From GCA-2732755 sp965228265 (GTDB lineage: Bacteria; Planctomycetota; Phycisphaerae; Phycisphaerales; UBA1924): a DNA stretch of 64,000 nt. The stretch spans positions 1,116,001-1,180,000 of the forward strand of contig OZ245804.1 of assembly GCA_965228265.1 (NCBI GenBank). The letters are read 5' to 3'. The notes beneath the pieces were generated by a model, which saw nothing but the letters and a program-made list of their open reading frames with translations, did no database searches and had not been told where the DNA came from. Below are positions 18,973 through 27,006 of the stretch, piece by piece; position 1 is the first letter of the stretch, and every line of letters starts with the position of its first letter. The translations under genes were made by a program, and so were the position numbers.

Positions 18973-20370
18973 CTACAGCACGAAAAGGCAACCCAAGGTC
19001 CAGATGAGACCCAGTATCATCACGATCGCCGTGTACCCCACGATCTCGCGGGCCTTGGTCCCCGTCAGTGCGAGCAATGGCAGTGCCCAGAAAGGCTGGA
19101 GCATGTTGGTCAGTTGGTCGCCGTAGGACAGCGCCAGCACCGCCTTGGGCAGATCGACACCAGTCGCCAGCGCGCTCTCGATGACGATCGGCCCCTGCAC
19201 ACCCCATTGCCCGCCGCCCGAGGGCACGAACAGGTTGACGACCCCTGCGCTCACGCAGGTGAGCGGGGCGAGCGTGTTCGGGCCGGCGCTGGCGCTGATG
19301 GTGCCCGCGATCTGCGCGGTCAGGCCGCTGGTGTGCATCATGCCCATGATGCCCGCGTAAAGCGGGAACTGGATGATGATGCCGGCGCACCCGCGGGCGG
19401 CCTCTTCGACAGCCGCGATGAACGAGCGGGGCGAGCCGTGGAGGACAAGCCCGAGCATGAGCATCGTCAGGTTTACCTCGTTTGGCGAGAGCCGCATGAT
19501 CCCGCTCCGGGCGTTCTCGCCCGTGGGGAAGTAGAACCCGAAGGCCCACCACGCGATGAGCGCTGCGAGCAGGAGATTGACGAGCGGGGTTTCCTCGAGT
19601 GTGCGCACGATGACGGGTTTGCGTTCCTCGCTGTTTGTGTTCTTGGGCTCGGGGTCGGATTGGCTTTCAGGTCGGCACATCAGCCCGCCCGACTTTGGCA
19701 TCATCAGCATCATCCCGAGCACACCGATCACGACGAGCCCGCCCGTGACGACGATGTTGAGCGGGCTGAGCAGCGTCTGGCTGATCGGGATGGGCGCCAG
19801 CTCGGTGCCCGCGGGGAGGACGCTTCTGATGCCGTTCTCGGTGGAGACCATGAGCGGGGCGGTGCCGCTGAATCCGCCGTGCCAGGTCATGAGCCCGAGG
19901 TACCCGGCCGCGACGAGCAGCGGGTAGTGGTGCGGGATGTCTCTGCGTGTGAGCGAGCGTCCGGTGTCGCGCGCGACGATGGCGCCTGCGATCAGCCCGA
20001 GTCCCCAGTTCACCACCCCGAGCGAGGCCGCGATGAACGCGACCATCGCCGCGGCTTGTGCGCCCGTGCGTGGCAGATCCGCCAATCGGCGCAGAAGCAG
20101 GGCGACGGGCCTCGACGCTGCAACTGTGTGCCCGGTGACGAGGATGAGGCACATCTGCATCGCAAAGGGCAGGAACTTCCAGACACCCGCGCTCGGGTCG
20201 GACCACGATGAGACGAGCTGGTCGGCGGACATATCCGTGCGCCAAAGCGCCAGCAGGAAGGTGAGCAGTGTCAGCAGCACCGCAATGACGAAGGGATCTG
20301 GGGCGGTGGCGCGGAAGATGGAGGAGAGACGATCGCCGATTCGTGCGAGCATGACGGGCAATATACACAC
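18973..20370 (-). CDS. Short-chain fatty acid transporter family permease (AtoE-like)
   Basis: 465 residues from GTG at 20370, or 459 from the ATG at 20352; no strong ribosome site favours either. About 10-12 hydrophobic segments. Recognised by TAPDPFVIAVLLTLLTFLLAL at the N-terminus, GVVNWGLGLIAGA, TWHGGFSGTAPL, and the NLFVPSGGGQWGVQGP and GDQLTNMLQPFWALPLL motifs of the AtoE family. It presumably takes up or exports short-chain fatty acids at the inner membrane. It follows the metal ATPase gene on the same strand but 58 bases separate them, and no functional link is evident. Confidence 0.9.
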   Translation of the reverse strand: MCILPVMLARIGDRLSSIFRATAPDPFVIAVLLTLLTFLLALWRTDMSADQLVSSWSDPSAGVWKFLPFAMQMCLILVTGHTVAASRPVALLLRRLADLPRTGAQAAAMVAFIAASLGVVNWGLGLIAGAIVARDTGRSLTRRDIPHHYPLLVAAGYLGLMTWHGGFSGTAPLMVSTENGIRSVLPAGTELAPIPISQTLLSPLNIVVTGGLVVIGVLGMMLMMPKSGGLMCRPESQSDPEPKNTNSEERKPVIVRTLEETPLVNLLLAALIAWWAFGFYFPTGENARSGIMRLSPNEVNLTMLMLGLVLHGSPRSFIAAVEEAARGCAGIIIQFPLYAGIMGMMHTSGLTAQIAGTISASAGPNTLAPLTCVSAGVVNLFVPSGGGQWGVQGPIVIESALATGVDLPKAVLALSYGDQLTNMLQPFWALPLLALTGTKAREIVGYTAIVMILGLIWTLGCLFVL

Positions 20371-20477
20371 GCTTCATGCTGAGCTCATCCGGATGCCCAA
20401 TATATCAGAGAGGAGCGATGGGCCCCGGGCCCGCTGCTCCGGCCCGCGTGTGCGGGTGTCCGTGAAAGGAGGCATTT

Positions 20478-20645
20478 GTGGATACGCTCGAAACCCTCAA
20501 TGAAGCCGTCGATCGGTTTGAGCACGCCGACCCGACCCATCCGCCGAAGCAGGGCTTCGGCACGCCCCTGGTCGTGGGGCTGATCGCGTACTCGGTCGTC
20601 CTGACGATCGCTGTCTTGGCGTACCTCATCGGGACAGCCATCTGA
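20478..20645 (+). CDS. 55-residue single-pass membrane protein
   Basis: A short frame starting with GTG at 20478 and ending with TGA at 20643-20645. It is preceded by AAAGGAGG (20465-20472) at 5 bases, an almost perfect match to the anti-Shine-Dalgarno, which makes translation likely. The N-terminal half is polar and acidic (LETLNEAVDRFEHADPTHPP), and residues 30-53 form one hydrophobic helix (TPLVVGLIAYSVVLTIAVL). No family is recognised. It lies 40 bases before the cyclodeaminase-like gene, possibly in the same transcript. Confidence 0.65.
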   Translation: MDTLETLNEAVDRFEHADPTHPPKQGFGTPLVVGLIAYSVVLTIAVLAYLIGTAI

Positions 20646-20685
20646 TCTCATCTCTATCCCGTGTGGAGCCGAGGCGTGCTACAAC

Positions 20686-21303
20686 ATGGGCATGGATAGC
20701 CTGGCCCAGCTCGCACTCGATGACTTTCTCGAACGCCTCGGCTCCAAGGCGCCCGTGCCCGGCGGCGGGGCGGCGGCCGGGGTGACCGGCTCGATCGGGG
20801 CCGCCCTGGCGCTCATGGTCGTGAACTACTCGATCGGGCGCAAGAACCTCGCAGAACACCAGGAACAGCTCGGGGCGATGGCGAAGGAGTTGCAAGGCCT
20901 GCGCGCACAGATGGTGCGGCTGGCCGACGAAGACGCTTCGGCTTACGCGGTGCTCTCGGCGCTCTGGGGCCTGCCCAAGGATGACCCGAAGCGGGCCGAT
21001 GGATGGGGGACTGCGCTCGAACGCGCGATCGCGGTGCCCACGGGCATCATGGACGCGGGGGCGGGGCTGCTCGAATTGTGCGCTCAGCTGGCACCGATCT
21101 GTAACAGGAATCTGCTCAGCGATCTCGCGGGTGCTTCGGCGCTGGCGGAGGCGTGCGTCAGGGCAGCGGGGCAGAATGTGCGCGTGAACGCGGCGATGCT
21201 TGACGACAAAGACGAAGCGAAGCGCCTGATGGCGGATCTCGAGAATCGGCGCGTACGCGCGGGTGAGGCGCGGGCAGCGATCGAGAAGGCCTGCGGCTCA
21301 TGA
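20686..21303 (+). CDS. Cyclodeaminase/cyclohydrolase family protein (FTCD_C)
   Basis: 205 residues. The family includes formiminotetrahydrofolate cyclodeaminase and methenyl-THF cyclohydrolase-like proteins acting on one-carbon folates. Seen: LDDFLERLGSKAPVPGGGAAAG at the N-terminus (the PVPGGGS/A loop contacts folate), an all-helical body, and NLLSDLAGASALAEACVRAA, which matches the conserved DL..A..L family segment. Length fits the stand-alone form. ATG at 20686 or 20692. It overlaps the next gene by 4 bp (ATGA). No other folate or histidine-degradation gene is near, so the real substrate is open. Confidence 0.85.
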   Translation: MGMDSLAQLALDDFLERLGSKAPVPGGGAAAGVTGSIGAALALMVVNYSIGRKNLAEHQEQLGAMAKELQGLRAQMVRLADEDASAYAVLSALWGLPKDDPKRADGWGTALERAIAVPTGIMDAGAGLLELCAQLAPICNRNLLSDLAGASALAEACVRAAGQNVRVNAAMLDDKDEAKRLMADLENRRVRAGEARAAIEKACGS

Positions 21304-21794
21304 GCAATCCACGCGACGTCAACTGGTTCGATAAGCAGGGCCCGCGTGCCGGCTTCCGCGACGCCAAGGCGGGTGACAAGGGTCTGAGGTTTCAGTGCAC
21401 GCTCTGCGGCAACTGCTGCACCGGGGCCGAGGGCTACGTGGGCTTCACGCAGGACGAAGCCAAAGCCATCGCCGAGCGTCTGGGCGTGACGCTGGAATAC
21501 TTCCTGGAGCACTACACCCACGACACGAGAGCCGGGCGTTCGTTCATCGAGAAGGACACCGAGTTCGGGAAGGACTGCATCTTTCTCGATCGTCAGACCA
21601 TGCCGGGCAAGGCGGTCTGCGGCATCTACGAACTCCGCCCGATGCAGTGCAAAACATGGCCCTTCTGGCCTCATGTTGTCAGCACGGAACACGCGTGGCG
21701 CAAGGCGGCGGTCGGGTGCCCGGGCATCGATCGCGGTCAGCAGGTCATCAAGCCGGAAGAGATCCGCATCCAGCGCGCACGGACGCCGATGTGA
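21300..21794 (+). CDS. YkgJ-family cysteine cluster protein
   Basis: 164 residues. The cysteine pattern CTLCGNCCTG (about residues 33-42), then CIFL, CGIYELRPMQCKTWPF and GCPGI is that of the YkgJ/UPF0153 family, thought to bind zinc or an Fe-S cluster. The family function is not established. Translationally coupled to genes on both sides (ATGA before, TGATG after). It is paired with a second, divergent member of the same family. Confidence 0.88.
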   Translation: MSNPRDVNWFDKQGPRAGFRDAKAGDKGLRFQCTLCGNCCTGAEGYVGFTQDEAKAIAERLGVTLEYFLEHYTHDTRAGRSFIEKDTEFGKDCIFLDRQTMPGKAVCGIYELRPMQCKTWPFWPHVVSTEHAWRKAAVGCPGIDRGQQVIKPEEIRIQRARTPM

Positions 21795-22357
21795 TGCAGA
21801 CCGACGAGCGGGAGCTCTGCAGGCACTGGCTCGACCAATCGCGTCAAGGCGAGGTCCGCCGCCGGATCGAGACGATCCATGATGAGGTAGCCAGACGAAT
21901 CCGTGAGCGTGATCCCGTTTGCACGGCTTCGGGTCGTTGCTGCGACTTCGAGCGCTACGGGCATCGGCTCTATGTCACGGGGTTGGAAACGGCGATGACG
22001 CTCGACGCGATTCCCAAGGAGCGTGCGCTCGGTGATGGAGATATCGAGCGGGCCCGGTCGGCGGGGACGTGCCCGTTTGTGGTGGGCGGGCTCTGCGGCG
22101 TGCACCCGGTTCGGCCGGTGGGCTGCCGGGTGTATTTCTGTGATCCGAGCGCTCAGCTCTGGGTGAACGAGCTGGCCGAGTTCGCTGCCGACGCGGTGAA
22201 GCGCGTGCACGATGACTTCGGGATCGAGTACCGCTACACGGAGTGGCGGGCGATGCTGGCGATGTTCCGGGAGGCCGGCGTCGCGCGGTTGCCAAGCGAG
22301 CCGGTGGTGTTCGTGCCGAGCGATCCGTTTGTGCCGCTCACCTCAGGCCGAGCTTGA
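21794..22357 (+). CDS. Second cysteine-cluster (YkgJ-like) protein
   Basis: 187 residues from the ATG at 21794, which overlaps the preceding stop by one base. Cysteines CTASGRCCDF, TCPFVVGGLCGVHPVRPVGCRVYFC give the same ligand order as the previous gene, with different spacing. The N-terminal 40 residues are helical (LDQSRQGEVRRRIETIHDEV). It is likely a paralogue forming a complex or acting on the same target. The 3' end overlaps the convergent glycosyltransferase gene by 20 bp. Confidence 0.82.
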   Translation: MQTDERELCRHWLDQSRQGEVRRRIETIHDEVARRIRERDPVCTASGRCCDFERYGHRLYVTGLETAMTLDAIPKERALGDGDIERARSAGTCPFVVGGLCGVHPVRPVGCRVYFCDPSAQLWVNELAEFAADAVKRVHDDFGIEYRYTEWRAMLAMFREAGVARLPSEPVVFVPSDPFVPLTSGRA

Positions 22358-24617
22358 GCAGGACGAGTCGTTTGAGCGCTTTGCCGTCGGGCTTGACGGT
22401 GCTTTCGAGCTTGGGCGCGGACGAGAAGAGCCCGGCGAAGAGGCCCTTGAGTGTGGCAAAGTGCTTGGCGGGGGAGAGGCCTGCAAGGCGGTGCGCCCAG
22501 AGCCAGCCCATGAGGATGGCGACGAGTCCCGAGCCTCGCCTGCCGTGACGCCGAGCGAGCCAGACCCAGTTGCGTGTGGAGCGGTAGAGCCACTTGGCGG
22601 TCTTGGTGCGCGCGATGGGTGAGTCGTGCCAGACCTTGCAGTCGGGTGTGAAGAGGACCTCGTAGCCGGCGCCCATGAGTTTGAGGGCGAGGTCGGTGTC
22701 GTTGCGGTAGAGAAAGTAGCCGCCCTCGTACCCGCCGACGGCGTCCCAGGCTTCGCGCCGGATGATGTTGCCCGGGCCCATGTCGGGCCAGCGGGGTGTC
22801 CGGCTGGTGATGCGCTCAAAGGGCCACTCGTACTCGTTCGTCTGCGGGTGTTGGCGGTGGAGGGTGACGGCTGCGGCATCAGGCCGGCGCGCGAGCAGGT
22901 CGAGTGCGCCGCCCAGTGCGCCCTCGTCGGGCCAGGCGTCGTCGTCGAGGATGAGCACCGCTTCGCCCGAGGAGGCGGCGACGCCCCGGTTGAAGCCTTC
23001 GACGCCGAGGTTTGAGCCGGTGGGGACGACCTTGATGTCGGGGAATTCGCGCTGGAGTGTGGCGGGTGTGCCGTCGGTCGAGGCGTTGTCGACGACGACG
23101 ATCTCGCAGTCCTTGCCGACGTCGTCCTGGCGGAGTTTGCGCAGCGTGGTGGAGAGTTTGTCGATGCGGTCGCGCGTCAGGATGATGACTGAGAGGGTCG
23201 GTCGCCTGGCGGGGGTGATCGGTGTGATGGGCTCGGCGGGGGGCGCGTCGGGTGGGTAGAGGGTGAGCAGGAGGACGGGCTTGATGCTCGCGACGAGCAG
23301 CCCGATGAGCGCGACGAGGCGGTCGAGCGAGCGCACGCGCTTGATTCGGAAGCCGGTGTGTGTCGCGACGAGCAGGATGCGGCCGGCGGCCCAGGCGTGC
23401 GGGTGAGCGCGGGCGTGGACGACGGCGATCGAGTTCGTGGGCGTGATGATCAGGCGGATGAAGCCGCGGATGGCCTGCTTGAGCGAACGCGCCGGCTCGG
23501 GCGGGCGTTGCTTGAGTTCGAGGCCCACATCGCGGAAGAGCTTGCCAACGGCCGGGCGTTTGGCGCGGGGGACGGGCGCGTCGCTGTGGAGTTCGGCGAT
23601 GCCGGCGGCGGAGGCGGGGGCGCTCGGGATGATCGCGCGGAGCGCGGGGTCGAGGGCGTGCCAGGGCCAGAAGCGCGAGTGCCGGGTGCGGTCGGGCGGG
23701 GCTTTGCCCGTGATCTGGCCGGCGGCTGCGTCGCGCAGGCCCATCAGGTGCAGGCGGGCCAGATCGTCGCTGCCGACCATTGTTTGTTCGATCGCCAGCG
23801 CGATCTCGCGCATCGCTCGGGCGAGGCGTCCGATGGGCCCGATCTTGGCGAGTCGGAGGACGCCGATCCAGTTGCGGGCTTCGTAGTAGCGCGCCCAGGT
23901 TTTGAACTTGCCCCAGGGGTGCGAGCAGAAGGCTTTGGGAGCGACACCGATGGAGCCGCCCGTGGCCTGGGTGAGGCGCTGAAAGAACATGACGTCGTCG
24001 GAGTGGATGAAGGTGTCGGGCATGAGCCCGGCCTGACGGATGGCTGGGGCGCGGACGAGGGCGCAGAGGGCGGCGAGGTAGTCGATGGGGCCCTTGTCGT
24101 CGTTTGGCTGGGCCATCTCGAGCATGCCGGTGCGGCGATTGAGGCGCGAGCCGCACTCGTAGACCTTGCCCGTGGCGGGATCGACGACGGCCGGCCCGAC
24201 ACCGACCATGGTCGGCTCGGGGGCGATGACCGCGAGCATCTCGCGCAGGGTGGTAGGGGTGAGGCGGACGTCGGAGTCGAGGAGCCAGATATAGTCGGGG
24301 TTTGAACGGGCCAGGGCCTGTTCCATGCCGGCGTTGAACCCGCCGCTGCCGCCACGGTTGGATCGGAGCTCGTGGAAGGTGATCCGCAGACCCGATGCCT
24401 CGGCGGCCTGGAGGACGGCTTGGGTGGAGGCGAGCGGATTATCGGACCCGTTGTCGACGATGAGGACGCGGAGGTCGGTCCCCGTGGTGTCGAGGGCCTT
24501 GAGATCCGTCAGGAGGGCCTCGACGTCCTTGGGGTTGTTCCACGCGGGGACGACGGCCTCGATGACGGGGATTCCTGGCCCGCGATTCGCTGCATGGTCG
24601 GTGTCGGCGTGGGTCAT
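22338..24617 (-). CDS. Bifunctional protein with two GT2 glycosyltransferase domains
   Basis: 759 residues from the ATG at 24617; the frame is open further upstream but that part lies opposite another real gene. Domain 1 (about 10-300) resembles GlfT2-type galactofuranosyltransferases: VVPAWNNP, VDNGSDN, NRGGSGGFNAGM, WLLDSDV, FIHSDDVMFFQRL and HPWGKFKTWARYYEARN. Domain 2 (about 465-720) is a rhamnosyl/galactosyl-type GT2: SVIILTRDRIDKL, VDNASTDGTP, GSNLGVEGFNRGV, LILDDDAWPD, GYFLYRNDTDLALKLMG. Both keep their DxD metal motifs. No transmembrane helix is obvious, except a hydrophobic stretch between the domains. It probably adds two sugars in sequence to a surface glycan. Confidence 0.88.
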   Translation of the reverse strand: MTHADTDHAANRGPGIPVIEAVVPAWNNPKDVEALLTDLKALDTTGTDLRVLIVDNGSDNPLASTQAVLQAAEASGLRITFHELRSNRGGSGGFNAGMEQALARSNPDYIWLLDSDVRLTPTTLREMLAVIAPEPTMVGVGPAVVDPATGKVYECGSRLNRRTGMLEMAQPNDDKGPIDYLAALCALVRAPAIRQAGLMPDTFIHSDDVMFFQRLTQATGGSIGVAPKAFCSHPWGKFKTWARYYEARNWIGVLRLAKIGPIGRLARAMREIALAIEQTMVGSDDLARLHLMGLRDAAAGQITGKAPPDRTRHSRFWPWHALDPALRAIIPSAPASAAGIAELHSDAPVPRAKRPAVGKLFRDVGLELKQRPPEPARSLKQAIRGFIRLIITPTNSIAVVHARAHPHAWAAGRILLVATHTGFRIKRVRSLDRLVALIGLLVASIKPVLLLTLYPPDAPPAEPITPITPARRPTLSVIILTRDRIDKLSTTLRKLRQDDVGKDCEIVVVDNASTDGTPATLQREFPDIKVVPTGSNLGVEGFNRGVAASSGEAVLILDDDAWPDEGALGGALDLLARRPDAAAVTLHRQHPQTNEYEWPFERITSRTPRWPDMGPGNIIRREAWDAVGGYEGGYFLYRNDTDLALKLMGAGYEVLFTPDCKVWHDSPIARTKTAKWLYRSTRNWVWLARRHGRRGSGLVAILMGWLWAHRLAGLSPAKHFATLKGLFAGLFSSAPKLESTVKPDGKALKRLVLLKLGLR

Positions 24618-24716
24618 CGGGTCGGGCCGGGTATCCTTCCTGAAGGGATCGGTGGGGCGTGCTGCGCAGCGTAGCCCGCGAGCGCGGCCCGCGCCGATCC
24701 GAATGGAGCATGACCG

Positions 24717-26957
24717 ATGAATCCGTTCCGCAAGGCCAGGCCCCTCGCCACGAATTCCAAGCCCGCAACCCGTCAGCCCCAGCCTCTTTTCGATGAGCTT
24801 GAGCAGAGGCTGCTGCTGTCGGTTTTCTTCGGCGAAGACTTCCCGGATCTCTCCGACATGGAGAACACGAACAACATCATCGTTCGGTTCAACATGAACG
24901 TGATGAGCGATTCGGGGCGGAGTTACTTCGACCTGGAGCTGTTCGTTTCGGAAGACGATGACCCGGTGGGGACGGTCGCGAACTTCGTGGATTATGTCCA
25001 GCGGGGTCAGTACGACGGGATGTTCTTCCAGCGGCTGCAGAACCTGAACGCGAACTCGGACGAGCCGCCGGAGATTCTGCAGGGCGGTCGCAACCGGATC
25101 GACGACGAGTCTGGCAGCGTGACGGTGATCGATGTCGGCGACACAATCGACGACGAGGTCGTCCGCGAGAACGACGAGCGCACGATCGCGATGGCCAAGA
25201 CGAGCGCGGCCAACAGCGCGACCAGTCAGTTCTTCATCAACCTGACGGACAACGAGGAGGATCTCTCGCCGGACGTTCAGCCCAACGGCGGGTTCCCGGT
25301 GTTCGGGCGTGTGCTTGATGATGAGTCGTGGGAGGTGATCATGACGATCGCCTCGCTCGATGTTGAGGATCTGCAGACGCGTCTGATCGACCCGGACTTT
25401 GGCGGCAACGCCTTCCCGTCGGTGCCGGTGACGGACGAGTTCGTCAACGATCCGACGGTGCGGTTTACCGACGAGATGTTCGTGACGGTGTTGGACGCGG
25501 AGGTGATCAAGGCCGAGGGTGTGAACTCGTTCTTCGATCAGGCGGTGTACCTGCCCGAGGGGTACCGGAACTTCCGTTCCAACGAGATTCTGACGGTCGT
25601 GAACACGAACGACGAGGAAGCCGATTTCCAGGTGATCCTGCGTTACGCGACGACGGAGGACCGGGACTACGTGATCGCCTCGGGCACGCTGGAAGCGGGC
25701 GAGCGTCGGGAGATCATCCTGAGCGGCACGGGCGCGACGGCCGAGGTCGTGGGCTTTATCCCCTACGCGATCGAGGTGCAGACGGCCAGCGACGACGCGA
25801 CGAGCGTGCCTGTTTCGGCGACGCTCCGCCGGAGCGATTTCGAGGGCGAGTCCACGATCACCGACACGTTCGCGGGCGAGAACTTCTTCAACCCCGAGGC
25901 GATCGACGAGGCGGACCGCTTCGACACGCTGACCACGTGGGTCTTCGCCGACGGCGAGCGTTCGGAGAACGTGGACACGTACATCACGTGGATGAATCTG
26001 ACGGACGACGAGGGCGAGGTGACGATCGAGTTCTTCTTTGAGGACGGCACCTCGACGGAACTCGTGAACCCGCGTGAGCTGGGCATGTACCGCCGGGGCG
26101 GTGTGAACGTGAAGGGCATCGGGACGAGCGTCCTGCCCGAGGGTATGTTCAGTGCCCGCGTGACGTCGACGGTACCGATCGTGGCATCGATGACGATGTT
26201 CCGCCTGGAAGAGGCCGAGGGCGCCGCCACCGGCGCGGCGTTGGCGCTTGGACAGGCCGGCGCGGGCGGTCCGATCGCGGGCATCGCCGACATCCGCAAC
26301 CCCGAGGACAGCGACGGGCGTGTGGCGGTGGTGAATCTGGGCTCGACCGAGGCCGTGGTGCGGTTCGACTTCATCGACAGCTCGGGCGCGACGACCTCGA
26401 GCGTGTTCAACCGCATCGACGCGGGCAGCCGACGGACGTTCGATCTCTCGACATTGCCCGGCGCGACGCTCAACGCGAACCAGGTGTACTCGCTGCGGAT
26501 CAGCGTGCAGGACGGCGGGCCGGATATCGCGGCTCAGTACACGACGGCCGGTCTGCTGGGCGAGGGCGATGCGATCCTGGCCACGGGCGGTCGGTCGCAC
26601 GTGTTCGCGGACGCGATGTCGAGCGACGACAGCGAGTACGAGGAATCGATCAGCATCTACAACCCGAACGATCTCTCGACGAGCTTCACGTTTGTCGTTC
26701 ACTTCAACGACGGGACGCGCCTCAGCTTCACGCGTTCGCTCGAGGGCGGTCGGCGGACGGACATCGACCTGTCGAACGATCTGACGTCGGATCTTTCGGC
26801 GATCCGCGACAAGATCGATTCGGCTGGCGAGTTTGCCAACTACAGCGTGACGGTGACCTCGACCCGCTTGACGCTCGCCTCGATCACGCGCATCGATGAC
26901 GGGTTCCTGACGACGGGAACGGGCACGGTTCTGGCCGGGCTGGCGTCGATCGGTTGA
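24717..26957 (+). CDS. Surface protein: LEPR-XLL-like motif plus cyclophilin domain
   Basis: 746 residues. An N-terminal motif LFDELEQRLLLS (24-35) matches the LEPR-XLL signature found at the start of large planctomycete surface proteins. Residues about 45-265 form a cyclophilin-type peptidyl-prolyl isomerase: FDLELFVSEDDDPVGTVANF, VDYVQRGQYDGMFFQR, IAMAKTSAANSATSQFFINL and GFPVFGRVLDD. The rest (270-746) consists of three or so beta-rich segments, each with an FxDGT turn (FFFEDGTST, FNDGTRLSF). The protein is very acidic and Lys-poor. Inference: an exported folding catalyst or matrix protein. It is divergent from the glycosyltransferase gene by 99 bases and precedes an ABC exporter. Confidence 0.85.
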   Translation: MNPFRKARPLATNSKPATRQPQPLFDELEQRLLLSVFFGEDFPDLSDMENTNNIIVRFNMNVMSDSGRSYFDLELFVSEDDDPVGTVANFVDYVQRGQYDGMFFQRLQNLNANSDEPPEILQGGRNRIDDESGSVTVIDVGDTIDDEVVRENDERTIAMAKTSAANSATSQFFINLTDNEEDLSPDVQPNGGFPVFGRVLDDESWEVIMTIASLDVEDLQTRLIDPDFGGNAFPSVPVTDEFVNDPTVRFTDEMFVTVLDAEVIKAEGVNSFFDQAVYLPEGYRNFRSNEILTVVNTNDEEADFQVILRYATTEDRDYVIASGTLEAGERREIILSGTGATAEVVGFIPYAIEVQTASDDATSVPVSATLRRSDFEGESTITDTFAGENFFNPEAIDEADRFDTLTTWVFADGERSENVDTYITWMNLTDDEGEVTIEFFFEDGTSTELVNPRELGMYRRGGVNVKGIGTSVLPEGMFSARVTSTVPIVASMTMFRLEEAEGAATGAALALGQAGAGGPIAGIADIRNPEDSDGRVAVVNLGSTEAVVRFDFIDSSGATTSSVFNRIDAGSRRTFDLSTLPGATLNANQVYSLRISVQDGGPDIAAQYTTAGLLGEGDAILATGGRSHVFADAMSSDDSEYEESISIYNPNDLSTSFTFVVHFNDGTRLSFTRSLEGGRRTDIDLSNDLTSDLSAIRDKIDSAGEFANYSVTVTSTRLTLASITRIDDGFLTTGTGTVLAGLASIG

Positions 26958-27006
26958 GCGGGTTGAGCCGCGGGTTGCCCGGACGGATTCGGGCCGGGAT
27001 GCACCG

